NCBI RefSeq assembly: GCF_000276665.1
Contig: NW_004955416.1
Location: 7,865,735-7,929,734 of the forward strand
Source: Chinchilla lanigera
Lineage: Eukaryota; Chordata; Mammalia; Rodentia; Chinchillidae
DNA: 64,000 nt
Reading direction: 5' to 3'
Below are positions 34,214 through 44,189 of this stretch, piece by piece. Position 1 is the first letter of the stretch. Every line of letters begins with the position of its first letter. The notes beneath the pieces are model-generated. The model saw only the letters and a program-made list of their open reading frames with translations. It had not been told where the DNA came from and made no database searches. Both the position numbers and the translations under genes were made by a program.

Positions 34214-34369
34214 GGGCTGGGGATTTAGCTCAGCGGCAAAGTGCCTGCCTGGCAAGTGNNNNNNNNNNNNNNNNNNNNNNNNNNNNNNNNNNNNNNNNNN
34301 NNNNNNNNNNNNNNNNNNNNNNNNNNNNNNNNNNNNNNNNNNNNNNNNNNNNNNNNNNTGTGCTGGGGA

Positions 34370-34400
<31 letters not shown>
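34214..34400 (+). repeat. ID SINE interrupted by the assembly gap
   Basis: ggggctggggatttagctca...ctggcaagtg stops at the Ns; after the gap come gctggggac and an A run of about 26. The middle and B box fall in the gap. Confidence 0.8.
34259..34358. other. assembly gap, 100 N
   Basis: Exactly 100 Ns, the conventional size for a gap of unknown length. Confidence 0.99.
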
Positions 34401-34404
<4 letters not shown>

Positions 34405-34548
34405 ATAGACAGGCAGCTCTTGGTTTGGATTGCTGTTTTGAGGACTTTTTTTTTATGCAGTCAAGATTTACATTAAACATAAGAGTTTAATCGCCTCTCT
34501 TATGATGACCTATAGCTTATTAGCATTTTCCCCTCATTTAGAAATAGA

Positions 34549-34687
34549 TAGCCAGGCATGGTGGTGCACACCTGTAATCCCAGCACTCAGGAGGATAGCA
34601 CGAATTTGAAGTCACCATAAGCTACATACATAGTGAATTCAAGGCCGCCCTGAACTACACAGTGTGATCCTGCCTTGGAAAAAGAAG
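34549..34687 (+). repeat. B1 SINE
   Basis: gccaggcatggtggtgcaca, gaattcaaggccgccctgaa, ctacacagtgtgatcctg. Confidence 0.9.
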
Positions 34688-35095
34688 ACCTACTCATAAT
34701 ATAAACCAGGAAGTTTGTCCTGTTGACAGCACACAAGGTACTAAATACTGTATGAAAAAAAAGAAGCTGGTCATCAATTATAACCTAAACACAACACCAA
34801 TTACAACTTTTCATTTGAAAAGGTGAGTAAGTACTCATATTGGATTTTTGATAACTTACAGGACTGAATCAGCAGACTGCAGAAAGTATGCCATCATGTT
34901 GAGTTAGCATACAAGATGAGGAAAACTTTTCAGGTGGTTTGTACATACAAGTACAGTACTTTTTGGAGAATTAACAAGTGCTGATGCTTCTATCTGGAAA
35001 AAGCACCTTATGTCTATGTATGTATTGCTCTCCTTCCCACCCTCACCCTCATTTCCTCTGTCTAGTCTACATGTGTTACATAGGGAATAAATCCA

Positions 35096-35190
35096 TTTGT
35101 GTTTTTTGTTTTTTGGTACTGGGAATTGAACTCAGGACCTCGTGCTTACCAGGTAGACACTGCCGCTGAGCTATCTTCCTAGTCCACAGA
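35096..35190 (-). repeat. ID SINE with 11-bp target duplication
   Basis: gaataaatcca at 35085-35095 and 35191-35201 flanks ggtactgggaattgaactca...ccgctgagctatcttcc. Confidence 0.92.
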
Positions 35191-35201
35191 GAATAAATCC
35201 A

Positions 35202-35747
35202 AGGAGGGTGACATCAAAACCAAACCAAACCACTGTATGAAACCTAAGGCTTAATAATTAAATTGGTATAAAATATCACATCTCTTGCTAAAAGAAGTTA
35301 CCTCATTAGAACAAGCCTGACACTGAATTTAGATAAACTCACTGCAAAACTTAGTAATCAATCTTGGCTGCCAGAGAGCCTCAAATCCTTCCTTACTGCT
35401 ACCTTCATCCCTTCTGCACTGTTATGGTCTCTATTCTCTAATTCCCAGATATGGAGGCTCATGGTCCAGTTTCTACTTATTCCCAACACCAGGGCCAGAA
35501 TATAAAGCCTTCTATTTATAAAACCTAAGGGAAAACATGAGAATATTTATACTCCTGACAACAGGTGCTTTAGCCTTTTGAACTTTCTTGTATTACTCTA
35601 ATGGTATGTAATTATCTGTTCTTATTCTCACTCTCCTGTTTCTATGGTATGTTCATGACTTCCTCTCCCTCAAATCATTAAGTCACTACTCAGACAAATA
35701 CAGAGAACCTAAACATGTAAGTAATTAAAGAAGTAAAAGCTGCCTTG
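35202..35747. other. intron, nothing recognised
   Basis: Unique-looking; pyrimidine-rich patches but no recognised repeat. Confidence 0.45.
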
Positions 35748-35892
35748 CTGGGCGTGGTGGCGCACACCTGTAATCCCAGCACTCGGGAGGCTGAGGCAGG
35801 AAGATTGTTGTGAGTTTGAGGCCAGCCTAGGCTACAAAAGGAGCTCAAAGCCAGCCAGTGAACTGCATAGTGAGACCTTGTCTCAAAAAAGA
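35748..35892 (+). repeat. B1 SINE, near-consensus
   Basis: gctgggcgtggtggcgcaca, gcactcgggaggctgaggca, and both halves of the internal duplication. Confidence 0.94.
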
Positions 35893-36267
35893 TTAAAAAA
35901 TAAAATAAAATAAGAGCTGCGTTGATATAGCTATGTCTTTCACCACTAAGACTAATGGCTGTAAACCTTTGATGTTAATCAGAATCACTTCAGGAGATTT
36001 TAGATACCTGATGCTCAGGTCTCATTCCAAACTTACTAAACAGAAATCTCTGAGGATAAGATCAGACATCAATATTTTTAAAAATTTCTCACGTGACTGC
36101 AATATGTAGTTGTGAACCATTACATTACCTCAGGCTGACCAGCTGTTCTATGGGCTTTTTCATAGAAAACTAATCTTCAATTTATTTTCCATAATCAAAG
36201 AGACATTTTCAAGAAGATTCCTAGGCTGTGATCTGATCTAAAATTGGAGAATTATTTTCCTAGATTT

Positions 36268-36351
36268 ATTTTTTTTTGGTACTGGGAATCGAACTCAGGA
36301 CCTTGTACTTGCCAGACAGGCATTTGTGCTGCTGAGCTATATCTTTGACCC
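36268..36351 (-). repeat. ID SINE
   Basis: ggtactgggaatcgaactca, cttgccagacaggcat, gctgctgagctatatct; attattttcctag / attatttccctag at the two flanks look like its target duplication. Confidence 0.9.
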
Positions 36352-36540
36352 ATTATTTCCCTAGAAAAGAAAGGTGCTCCATTTCAACTGGATACAGAGA
36401 AGGAGGTAGAGGTCCTTGCATACTCTCCATCTGCCAGGAGCTGTTTTTATCTTTTATAGACTAAAATCACTAAGAGGAGTTTTGGGGCTCCTGTTAAGGA
36501 AGACTGACAATAGTCATGAACATATGACTCCTCCAAGTTA

Positions 36541-36816
<276 letters not shown>

Positions 36817-36874
36817 TCATAAGTACTTCGAAGTGCTCCAGAGGAAGAAAGCAAAGCCTCATTAAATCACAACT

Positions 36875-37024
36875 ACAGCTGGGCATGGTGGCACAAGCCT
36901 GTAATATCAGCACTCAGGAGGCTGAGGCAGGAGGATCACCATGAGTTCGAGGCCAGCCTGGGCTACAATACTGAGTTCAAGACCAGCCTGAACTATACAG
37001 CGAGACACTGTCTCAGAAAACAAA
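36875..37024 (+). repeat. B1 SINE
   Basis: gctgggcatggtggcacaag to ctatacagcgagacactgtc, with internal duplication. Confidence 0.93.
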
Positions 37025-37394
37025 AGCAAAACAAACAATTACAACTGCAGAAGTGCTCTGGGAAGATACACCCTGAAAAAGGGACATGTAGATTTCTCTC
37101 CTAGTTGATGACTCCCAATCAGACATCTATTGCTAGTGTATCTAAAGGTGCCCCCGCTCTGCATTCTCACCTGGGCATACTAGGCACACATGGGCATTTA
37201 TGAATGATGTCTATGTCATATCTGCTATAACCCAGAAAACTACTTCATCTTTATTCATCTCTCTCTAGATATTTGTTGTGATCATATGCTTATGTCCTGA
37301 AAGCATGAGAATGTATAGAAACAAGAACTGCTCCCGTCTTCCCAAGGAGACATGTACACATAAGAAATGCAAAATAAACATACCTATCCTGACC

Positions 37395-37489
37395 TTTTTT
37401 TTCTTTTGCAGTCCTAGGGACTGAATCCAGGGCTTTGTGCATATTAGGCAAGTGCTCTACCATTGAGCTAGGTGCCTACCCGATCGATC

Positions 37490-37520
<31 letters not shown>
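37395..37520 (-). repeat. ID-type SINE and (ATT)n microsatellite
   Basis: cctagggactgaatccaggg...ctctaccattgagctagg to 37482, then about ten ATT units at 37492-37520. Confidence 0.85.
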
Positions 37521-37566
37521 AAAAGTTATGCATTTGGGATACATAGTGATTACATTCAGCTTAGGG

Positions 37567-37646
37567 CAGTGATGGCAAACCTTTTATTAGAGCTTTCAAT
37601 GATAACAGCCTATTGCAGCCTGTGTACCATAGGTTCACCACCACTG
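37567..37646 (+). mobile_element. hAT-like non-autonomous DNA transposon, copy B
   Basis: 80 bp, starting cagtgatggcaaaccttt and ending aggttcaccaccactg. It is flanked on both sides by the identical 8 bp gcttaggg (37559-37566 and 37647-37654), as hAT transposons leave. Both ends match copy A at 11652-11865, so this is an internally deleted copy of the same family. Confidence 0.85.
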
Positions 37647-37844
37647 GCTTAGGGGTTTGTATATATTGCATCTTGATCACCTTTATCCCCTCTGCACCTT
37701 TACCCCCATTTAACTTTAAAAAAAACAAACAAACAAACCCAACAACACACAAAAAAAACACCAAAAAACTCCTCAACAAAACTCGCTCTCCTGGATGATT
37801 TCAATAGGTTAGCTGGTAAATGTCATTCATACAAGATATAATTT

Positions 37845-38010
37845 TTGTTTTGGTTTTTTTTTGGTCTCTTTTTGAGATAGGGTCTCGCTATGCAGTTCAG
37901 GCTGTCCTTGAGCTCACTTTGTAGCTCAGGCTGGTCTTGAACTCACAACGATCCTCCTGCCTCAGCCTCCCGAGTGCTGGGATTACAGGCGTGCACCACC
38001 ACGCCCGGCT
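37845..38010 (-). repeat. young B1 SINE, perfect 16-bp target duplication
   Basis: atacaagatataattt at 37829-37844 and 38011-38026. Full-length quasi-dimeric B1 ending in gcaccaccacgcccggct, close to consensus. Confidence 0.96.
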
Positions 38011-38026
38011 ATACAAGATATAATTT

Positions 38027-40208
38027 GGTAAGGGCACCAAGGTTTATGTTTTTATCTTCGGAAAGACTAACTTTGGGTTTGTGAAATGAAGCTGCTTTCA
38101 CTCAGTAACTTATGCTTTCTCCTTCCTCCTTCCATAAGAAATGATTTCAGCTGGAGATCCAAAGAATAGTTAAACTCACAAGTTTTCATCTTATTCATTC
38201 AGTATCATTCAACTTCCATCATATTTCAGGAAGCAGAGTTTCCTGTTTGCAGACTGGTTCACAAACATGCCTTAAACAATTGCTGCCATTAAGAGGGGAA
38301 GAGAAGAGGCTTGAGGGGTGGGATAAGTGTATATATGCAAGTGGCTGGGGAACACAAAAAAAGGAAAGAGAAAGGATAGCGATCTCATATTGACAACTAA
38401 CAACTAAAAGAGAAATTGTTAAGATAAACACACAGTCTTAGTTTTTGGGTTTGAACTCAAAGCTTTTCCTCTGAACTGCAGAGGCTGACTACTGAGAGCA
38501 ATTGAAAAATTCTCAACCGTCATTCCCACCACTCTGCCAAATGCACAATTGCTGTCTAACCTGAATAAGAGCGAACGTGCAGACAGCATAACAAATCATC
38601 AGACACTCTGTTTTTTCTATAAAACTATGGGCCCTGAATGTTTACTCCTCTGCACCACAGCCTGCCTTTTTCCACCTTCGGAACATTGCCAAGGCACATC
38701 TCTCTCCCTCTCTACCCCCTCCCCGTCTCTGGCACACACCTTTGTTCAGCCTCTTTGTTTGGTCCTGTTTAGATTACTGGAATGCTCTTCGTTTTGTTTC
38801 TCCATAGGCACACAATCAAACCACTACAGCTGGGACAGAAATGACTGCTGAGCTCTCTCTCTGGCACTAGACAAGGACACTGTACAAACTCCAAGTCTCA
38901 TCAAGCAGCAATATTTTGTTAACAACTTAAAGGGTTTCTTATCAAAATTACCCTCCCCCTTCAACTGGATTGCCAGGGGCATCTTGATTTTGACAGCTCT
39001 TGAACATTCTCCACAAACATGCAAATCAGCTTTACACATTGCATTTCTGTGCTCATTAAAAGTGCAAAGCTGAAAATAAAACTACATATTTTCTAGCCAG
39101 TGAATGAGATTAAGCAAGCTAAGTTCTTCAGAATTCTGCAAGCTGCTTATCTACTCTCTCTATTCAGATATTAAGGCATACACAAATCTGTCTGGTGCCT
39201 CGATTTTGAGAAGTCTCAATGGATTTCTAAATCATGGTTAAATGATTTTGGTACATTCCTGCCTCTTATACCTACTTTACTTGCTAACTAGAATGAAGTG
39301 ATGCTAGGAATAGAAGAACTCAGATGTACATATACTTATAGCACCCAATTTTTAGGACCTACTAAAGTTATACTGGACAAGAGCTCTAGCTGTTGCTAAA
39401 CAGGGCATGGAGCCAGGACAAGCACAATTCCCTAGAAATCAGGCTGATTCTGCCAAGTCAAACCAAGGCCCAGCCCCTTCTTTGAAACAGAAGCTCAAAA
39501 GATGCTGAAATAAACAGACCTATTTTACTCTCTTAAAATCTTTCCTACAATCCTATGGTGTTTTCATTTAGAAACAGGTTCTTATCGTTCATAGTGACAA
39601 AAAAAAGAAAAAGAATATACAGCCCATGGTAGTAAAATTAGGTAACACGTTAAATAGCATTACTGTCTTCCAAGGTAAGGACCCTTCTGAAAGGATTGTA
39701 CATCTTTCTGGTGAAGCATGGAGAAGCAATCAAGGTGTGAAACCCAGGAGATTTTGGCCAATCTCTCAAGAAGTACAACAGAACCAACACTTCCCAGGGA
39801 AACACAGTATGTACAAATATAGAGGAAAGAGAGATAAATACAGGTTCCAGTGACATGACCCCCCCCATCTCCACCCCAGCTAGTGTACAGAGCACAATGG
39901 GGTCAGTGAGGAGCTGCTTGGTTCTCACAGTAAACAGCCAGTGAAGCTGGTGCTTTTTATCGATGCAGAAAGAACTCAGACACTTCCTGCTATTTAAACA
40001 AGGTCCATTTTTCTTTCAAAGAACAGGAAAAGCCACAAGAGATTCCCACAGCAACAGCAATACGTCTCCTACTCCCGTACTGGGAACTAAAGAGCCAGAG
40101 AAGAAGAAATAAGGTGCTATCTGATTCTTTCAATACCCATGCTCACCTCCTGACTGGGACTCTGTGGTTTCCATCCTGGCCTACTTTACACTTGGATTTT
40201 CAAGCAAT
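38027..40208. other. repeat-poor intron block, 2.2 kb
   Basis: No repeats or coding exons recognised between window exons 7 and 8. Contains an octamer ATGCAAAT at 39019-39026, not meaningful alone. A candidate for conserved non-coding sequence. Confidence 0.5.
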
Positions 40209-40218
40209 ATACAATCAC

Positions 40219-40382
40219 TAGCTGGGCGCGGCGGCGCATGCCTGTAATCCCAACACTCGGGAGGCTGAGGCAGGAGGATTGTTGTGAGTTCGAGGCCAAC
40301 CTGGGCTCCAAAGTGAGCTCAAGGACAGCCTGAACTGCATAGCGAGACCCTGTCTCAAAAGACAGAAAAAAAAGAAAAAAAA
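40219..40382 (+). repeat. young B1 SINE with target duplication
   Basis: atacaatcac at 40209-40218 and 40383-40392. The start gctgggcgcggcggcgcatg keeps CpGs, a sign of recent insertion. Confidence 0.95.
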
Positions 40383-40546
40383 ATACAATCACCGACTGCT
40401 TTCATGTGTTCTAAGTATCTGAGGCCATATACAATACTGCTTTCATACACTCAAAACAGCATCTTCCAGTAAAAGCACTTCCAAAGCTAACAGGCTGACA
40501 TGAGGTCCCTTGGTAACAGCTAACACCTAATGGAAAAAACGAATGT

Positions 40547-40840
40547 TGGGTGTGGTGACACATGCCTGAAATCCCAGCACTTGGGAGAATGAGGCAGGGT
40601 GATTACCATGAGTTCAAGGTCAGCCTGAGATATACAGCTGAGTTCAAAGCCAGCCTGAATTACATAGCAAGACTGTCTCAAAAAATAAAAAAACAAAACA
40701 AAAAAGGAAAAATCAGGCCTTCAGTACTGGAATCCAGTTATCTCATAGAAACAGCAGATGCTGAACCAGATGTGGTAGTATATACCCATACGTCCAGAAC
40801 TTGGGAGGCTAAGTTCAAGGCCAGCCTGACTACACAGTAG
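40547..40840 (+). repeat. B1 SINE and B1 fragment
   Basis: B1 40547-40690 (gttgggtgtggtgacacatg...gcaagactgtctcaaaa), then a diverged fragment 40763-40840. Confidence 0.85.
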
Positions 40841-40865
40841 TCCGAAACTCTATGTAGCCTGATTC

Positions 40866-41006
40866 CTTCTGGAACCAGATTAACTCTGAAATCAGACTAC
40901 TGTGGTAATTCTTAGTGACTAGTTTAAAATACTACTCTATTCTGACAAACTAAGTTGTTCACAAAGTGAGCTTCCTCAGATAAAAGATTAACTAGCAATA
41001 CATGAA
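40866..41006 (+). repeat. local direct duplication, copy 1
   Basis: Shares ctgaaatcagactactgtgg, then caaactaagttgttcacaaa and gtgagcttcctcag with 42794-42932, roughly 85-90% alike by eye. Confidence 0.9.
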
Positions 41007-41262
41007 CCTGACTACATAGTAAAACCTTTTTTCAAAAAAACAAAAAATTGAGAAAATAAATAAAAGCAGATGGTCTCTTTTGAAGACTTAGTTCTAGTTT
41101 ACTTCCGTTACATGTCAATAAAATAAATATAATCAGATATCAGAGAATGTGGGCAATCAAAGCTAACACTGCAGTTCCACGCTACTGTTCTAGTTTGCCA
41201 GCAGGTGTTTAGAACATGAGAGTATGAATCCTGTGTTCAACTTCCTTAAAAGTAGTCTCTCT

Positions 41263-41344
41263 AAGGCTGGGGATATAGCTCAGTGGTGCAGCGCCTGCCT
41301 GGCAAGCATGAGGTCCTGAGTTTGATTCCCGGTATTAAAAAAAA
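41263..41344 (+). repeat. ID SINE
   Basis: ggctggggatatagctcagt, gcgcctgcctggcaagca, gagtttgattcccggta, and A tail; directly upstream of the RPLP1 retrocopy. Confidence 0.92.
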
Positions 41345-41362
41345 TCTCTCTGAAGTGAAGAT

Positions 41363-41882
41363 GAGCTTTTCCTCAGCTGCCACCAAGGTGCTCGATTCCT
41401 CCGAGGGAGCTAAGGCTGCTGTGGGGCGAGGCCCTCACTTCATCTGGCGACTAGCACAGCACCTGGCAGCCCACATCATGGCCTCCATCTCTGAGCTCGT
41501 GTGCATCTACTCCACCCTCACACCCGAGGTGACTATTATGGAGGATAAGATCAATGCCCTCATTAAAGCAGCTGGTGTCAATATGAAACCTTTTTGGCCT
41601 GGCTTGTTTGCGAAGGCCCTGGCCAGCGTCAACATTGGGAGCCTCATCTGCAATGTAGGGACTAGTGGCCCTGCTCTTGCAGCTGGTGCTGCACCTGCAG
41701 GAGGCCCTGCCCACTCCACCACTGCTGCCCCAGCTAAGGAGAAGAAGGTGGAAGCAAAGAAAGAAGAATCTGAGGAATCTGATGACATGGGCTTTGGTCT
41801 TTTTGACTAAACCTCATTTTGTAATGTGTTCAATAAAAACTGAACAGCAGCTGTTGGTATTGCATTTGGAAAAAAAAAAATA
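41363..41882 (+). pseudogene. RPLP1: RPLP1 processed retrocopy, open reading frame
   Basis: Intronless copy of the mRNA for ribosomal stalk protein P1, antisense to INO80. The 5' UTR remnant is 41363-41477; the equivalent ORF is 41478-41810 (ATGGCCTCCATC... to TAA), 110 residues against the usual 114. It keeps [33 protein letters not shown], the Ala/Pro hinge and the acidic tail ending DMGFGLFD. It differs by in-frame losses (three residues after IYSTL, one Asp in the tail) and substitutions. AATAAA at 41832-41837 precedes an A run. Target duplication aagtgaagat at 41353-41362 and 41883-41892. Probably untranslated, though not broken. Confidence 0.95.
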
Positions 41883-42161
41883 AAGTGAAGATTAAACCTA
41901 GTTTCCTTTCAATCCTAGTCCTTGACCCTAGGGGGTCTGGGAATCTGCTAGCATTTTGGCACAAAACACACTCTTTTTCCTCTTGTTATCCCTCTTGTTA
42001 TCATTCAAATCTGTAGTGCTCCGTGCAAGACACTGTTTACACTACTTAAACCAGGCTCTCTTGAGAGAGACGACATTCTCATTCATTCCACTGGCAATAG
42101 CACAAGACAACTGTACTCATTCGACCTGAAGCCTTTCCTACCACTTTTTCCTTCTCTCTCT

Positions 42162-42242
42162 TTTATTCTGGTACTGGAGATGGAAGAAAGGGCCCAGTCC
42201 ATGCTAAGCAAGTGCTATACCACTGAGCTACACCCCCACCCC
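42162..42242 (-). repeat. ID-type SINE, old
   Basis: ggtactggagatggaagaaa, gctaagcaagtgctatacc, actgagctacacccccac. Confidence 0.75.
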
Positions 42243-42512
42243 ACATTCCCGATCCTGTTTTTAAAGAGCGACATTCCTTTCTCCTTGTCAAAGGACAATA
42301 TTTAAACACAAATCAAAAAGAAACTATTGCTCCATTCAAGTTATAAATTACTAGTATTTTTACTTATACATTACTAAGGTCAAAAACAAAAAGGAAATAG
42401 AACTTTGAAGAACTCCAAATTCCAAAGATGTGAAACTACCACATGGAGTATCTATCTCCCTTCCAATCTCTTTGCCCAGGCTGGAAACATTCCAAGAGAA
42501 TAAAGAACTCAC

Positions 42513-42738
42513 CTGGAATCCTGATGAATGACCAGCCATTCTGGGGCCTGATGCTCCACAATCCTCCAGGGGGCTCTGGGAAGAACTGGGATCGGCGATT
42601 TAGCCAGTCTGCAGCCAGTTCAGGGGCCCCATTGAACAGACATTGCTTGGCTGCCAGACTCCCTCCTTCCTTCAGAACTCGCCTCTCATATTCTGCACTT
42701 CGGTCATTGCAGTAAGAATCCAATGGCACTGCGGTGAC
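42513..42738 (-). CDS. INO80: INO80 window exon 7
   Basis: The largest coding exon here (226 nt), residues 260-335, containing PLDSYCNDRSAEYERRVLKE, NGAPELAADWLNRRSQFFPE and GWSFIRIPG. It is the last part of the insertion domain, just before the second ATPase lobe. Acceptor ttgcag, donor gtgagt. Intron sequence just upstream of its acceptor is duplicated about 1.9 kb away on the other side of the exon. Confidence 0.97.
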
Positions 42739-42793
42739 CTGCAACAAACCACAGAGAGGGCTCTTTTACATTCTGTCATACACATGAAGCCTC

Positions 42794-42932
42794 TTGGAAT
42801 GAGATTAACTTTGAAATCAGACTACTGTGGAAAACTCTTAGGTGACTAATTTAAAATACTACTGTATTCTTACAAACTAAGTTGTTCACAAAGTGAGCTT
42901 CCTCAGGTAAAAGGTTAACTTGCAATACATGA
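42794..42932 (+). repeat. local direct duplication, copy 2
   Basis: Partner of 40866-41006. It begins about 55 bases upstream (gene direction) of the acceptor of window exon 7. Confidence 0.9.
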
Positions 42933-43380
42933 ACTTACAACAAACTAAAGACACAAAGAAAATTGGAGGATGCAGGTAAAGCAAGATACAAGGCCAGCAA
43001 TCATATACATGTGTACACACCCATCACTTTGCCACCCTGCTTACTGCTGGATAGTGTCCTTGGCTAAGTGCTACTAGCCATACATGCTAGAATAGGAGCT
43101 GGAGCTAGTTATTCACTTAAGAATGAAGAGTACTGGTCTTGCACATGTGAAGCGATCTTTAATGCTTTTGTGGCAAAGCTAGCAAGACCTTCAATACTTC
43201 TTTCTCTTCTTCCCTAGCCAGGTTTTCTAACTGACAAACCTAATGGAAGATAAAGGAACCTTCTTATGAGTGCTAAATTGGGGAAAAGGAGAGTTGAGAG
43301 GGTAGGAGACAGAAGGGAAGCAATTATAAGTAACAGATGCATTTCCTGGCTTCCTGGCTAGAGCAGAGACTCCAACATTC

Positions 43381-43548
43381 TTTTTTTGTTTGTTTGTTTG
43401 GTTTTTGGTTTTTGAGACAGGGTCTTGCTTTGTAGTTCAGGCTGGCCCTGAATTCTCTATGTAGCCCTGGCTGGCCTTGAACTTACAGCAATCTTCCTGC
43501 CTCAGCCTCCCAAGTGCTGGGATTACAAGCGTGTGCCAGCATGCCCCA
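43381..43548 (-). repeat. B1 SINE
   Basis: ttgagacagggtcttgcttt through gggattacaagcgtgtgcca, quasi-dimeric, with a T/G-rich tail. Confidence 0.93.
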
Positions 43549-44027
43549 CTTGAAACTGCAATACTCTTATCACAAAGCAACTCAATAACACTAATATACT
43601 GCATTCTTGGTGGAGTAGGGGGCTCCTAATCAATACAGAAACATGGTTTCATCCTTCTTCAGCTATCTGTGTCTATTCCCAATCTACCAAGCAGCTATGT
43701 ATTCTGTTGGCTGAGAAATAATCTGATAAGAATCTTATGGATGATGACAAGACTCCTTGCCCTTTGTTAAAATGTAAAGGTGGTGATCATCTGTTACGCT
43801 CAGATGACAAAAATACTGCAAGCCCATTACAAGCAGTAAACTGCTCAGAAGAGCTTTGCAGGAAGACTAAGAGATGGGGAGAAACTGGGTGTAAGGAGCA
43901 AGAACAAAGGAAGAGATCAGAACATAAAACATCGGTTGTATCCAGCTATGTAGTTCTATTATGGAAGTTAAGCACTTAGGAAAAATTTATCTTGCTATTG
44001 TTGTATTTTCATGTCAATCAACTGTTT

Positions 44028-44176
44028 TCTTTTTTTTCAAACAGGGTCTCATTATGCAGTTTAGGCTAGGCTTTTGAACTCAGTATGTAGTCCATGATGG
44101 TCTCGAACTCATGGCAATCCTCCTGTCACAGCCTCCTGAATACTGAGATTACAGGCATGCACCACCATGTCCAGCC
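44028..44176 (-). repeat. B1 SINE with target duplication
   Basis: catgtcaatcaa flanks both sides; contains gggtctcattatgcagttta and gagattacaggcatgcacc. Confidence 0.9.
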
Positions 44177-44189
44177 ATGTCAATCAATC

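Noticed and set aside
41283..41477. In-frame N-terminal extension of the RPLP1 ORF upstream of its usual start
   Set aside because: It is the ID SINE plus the 5' UTR of the retrocopied mRNA read through by chance; the parental start is 41478.
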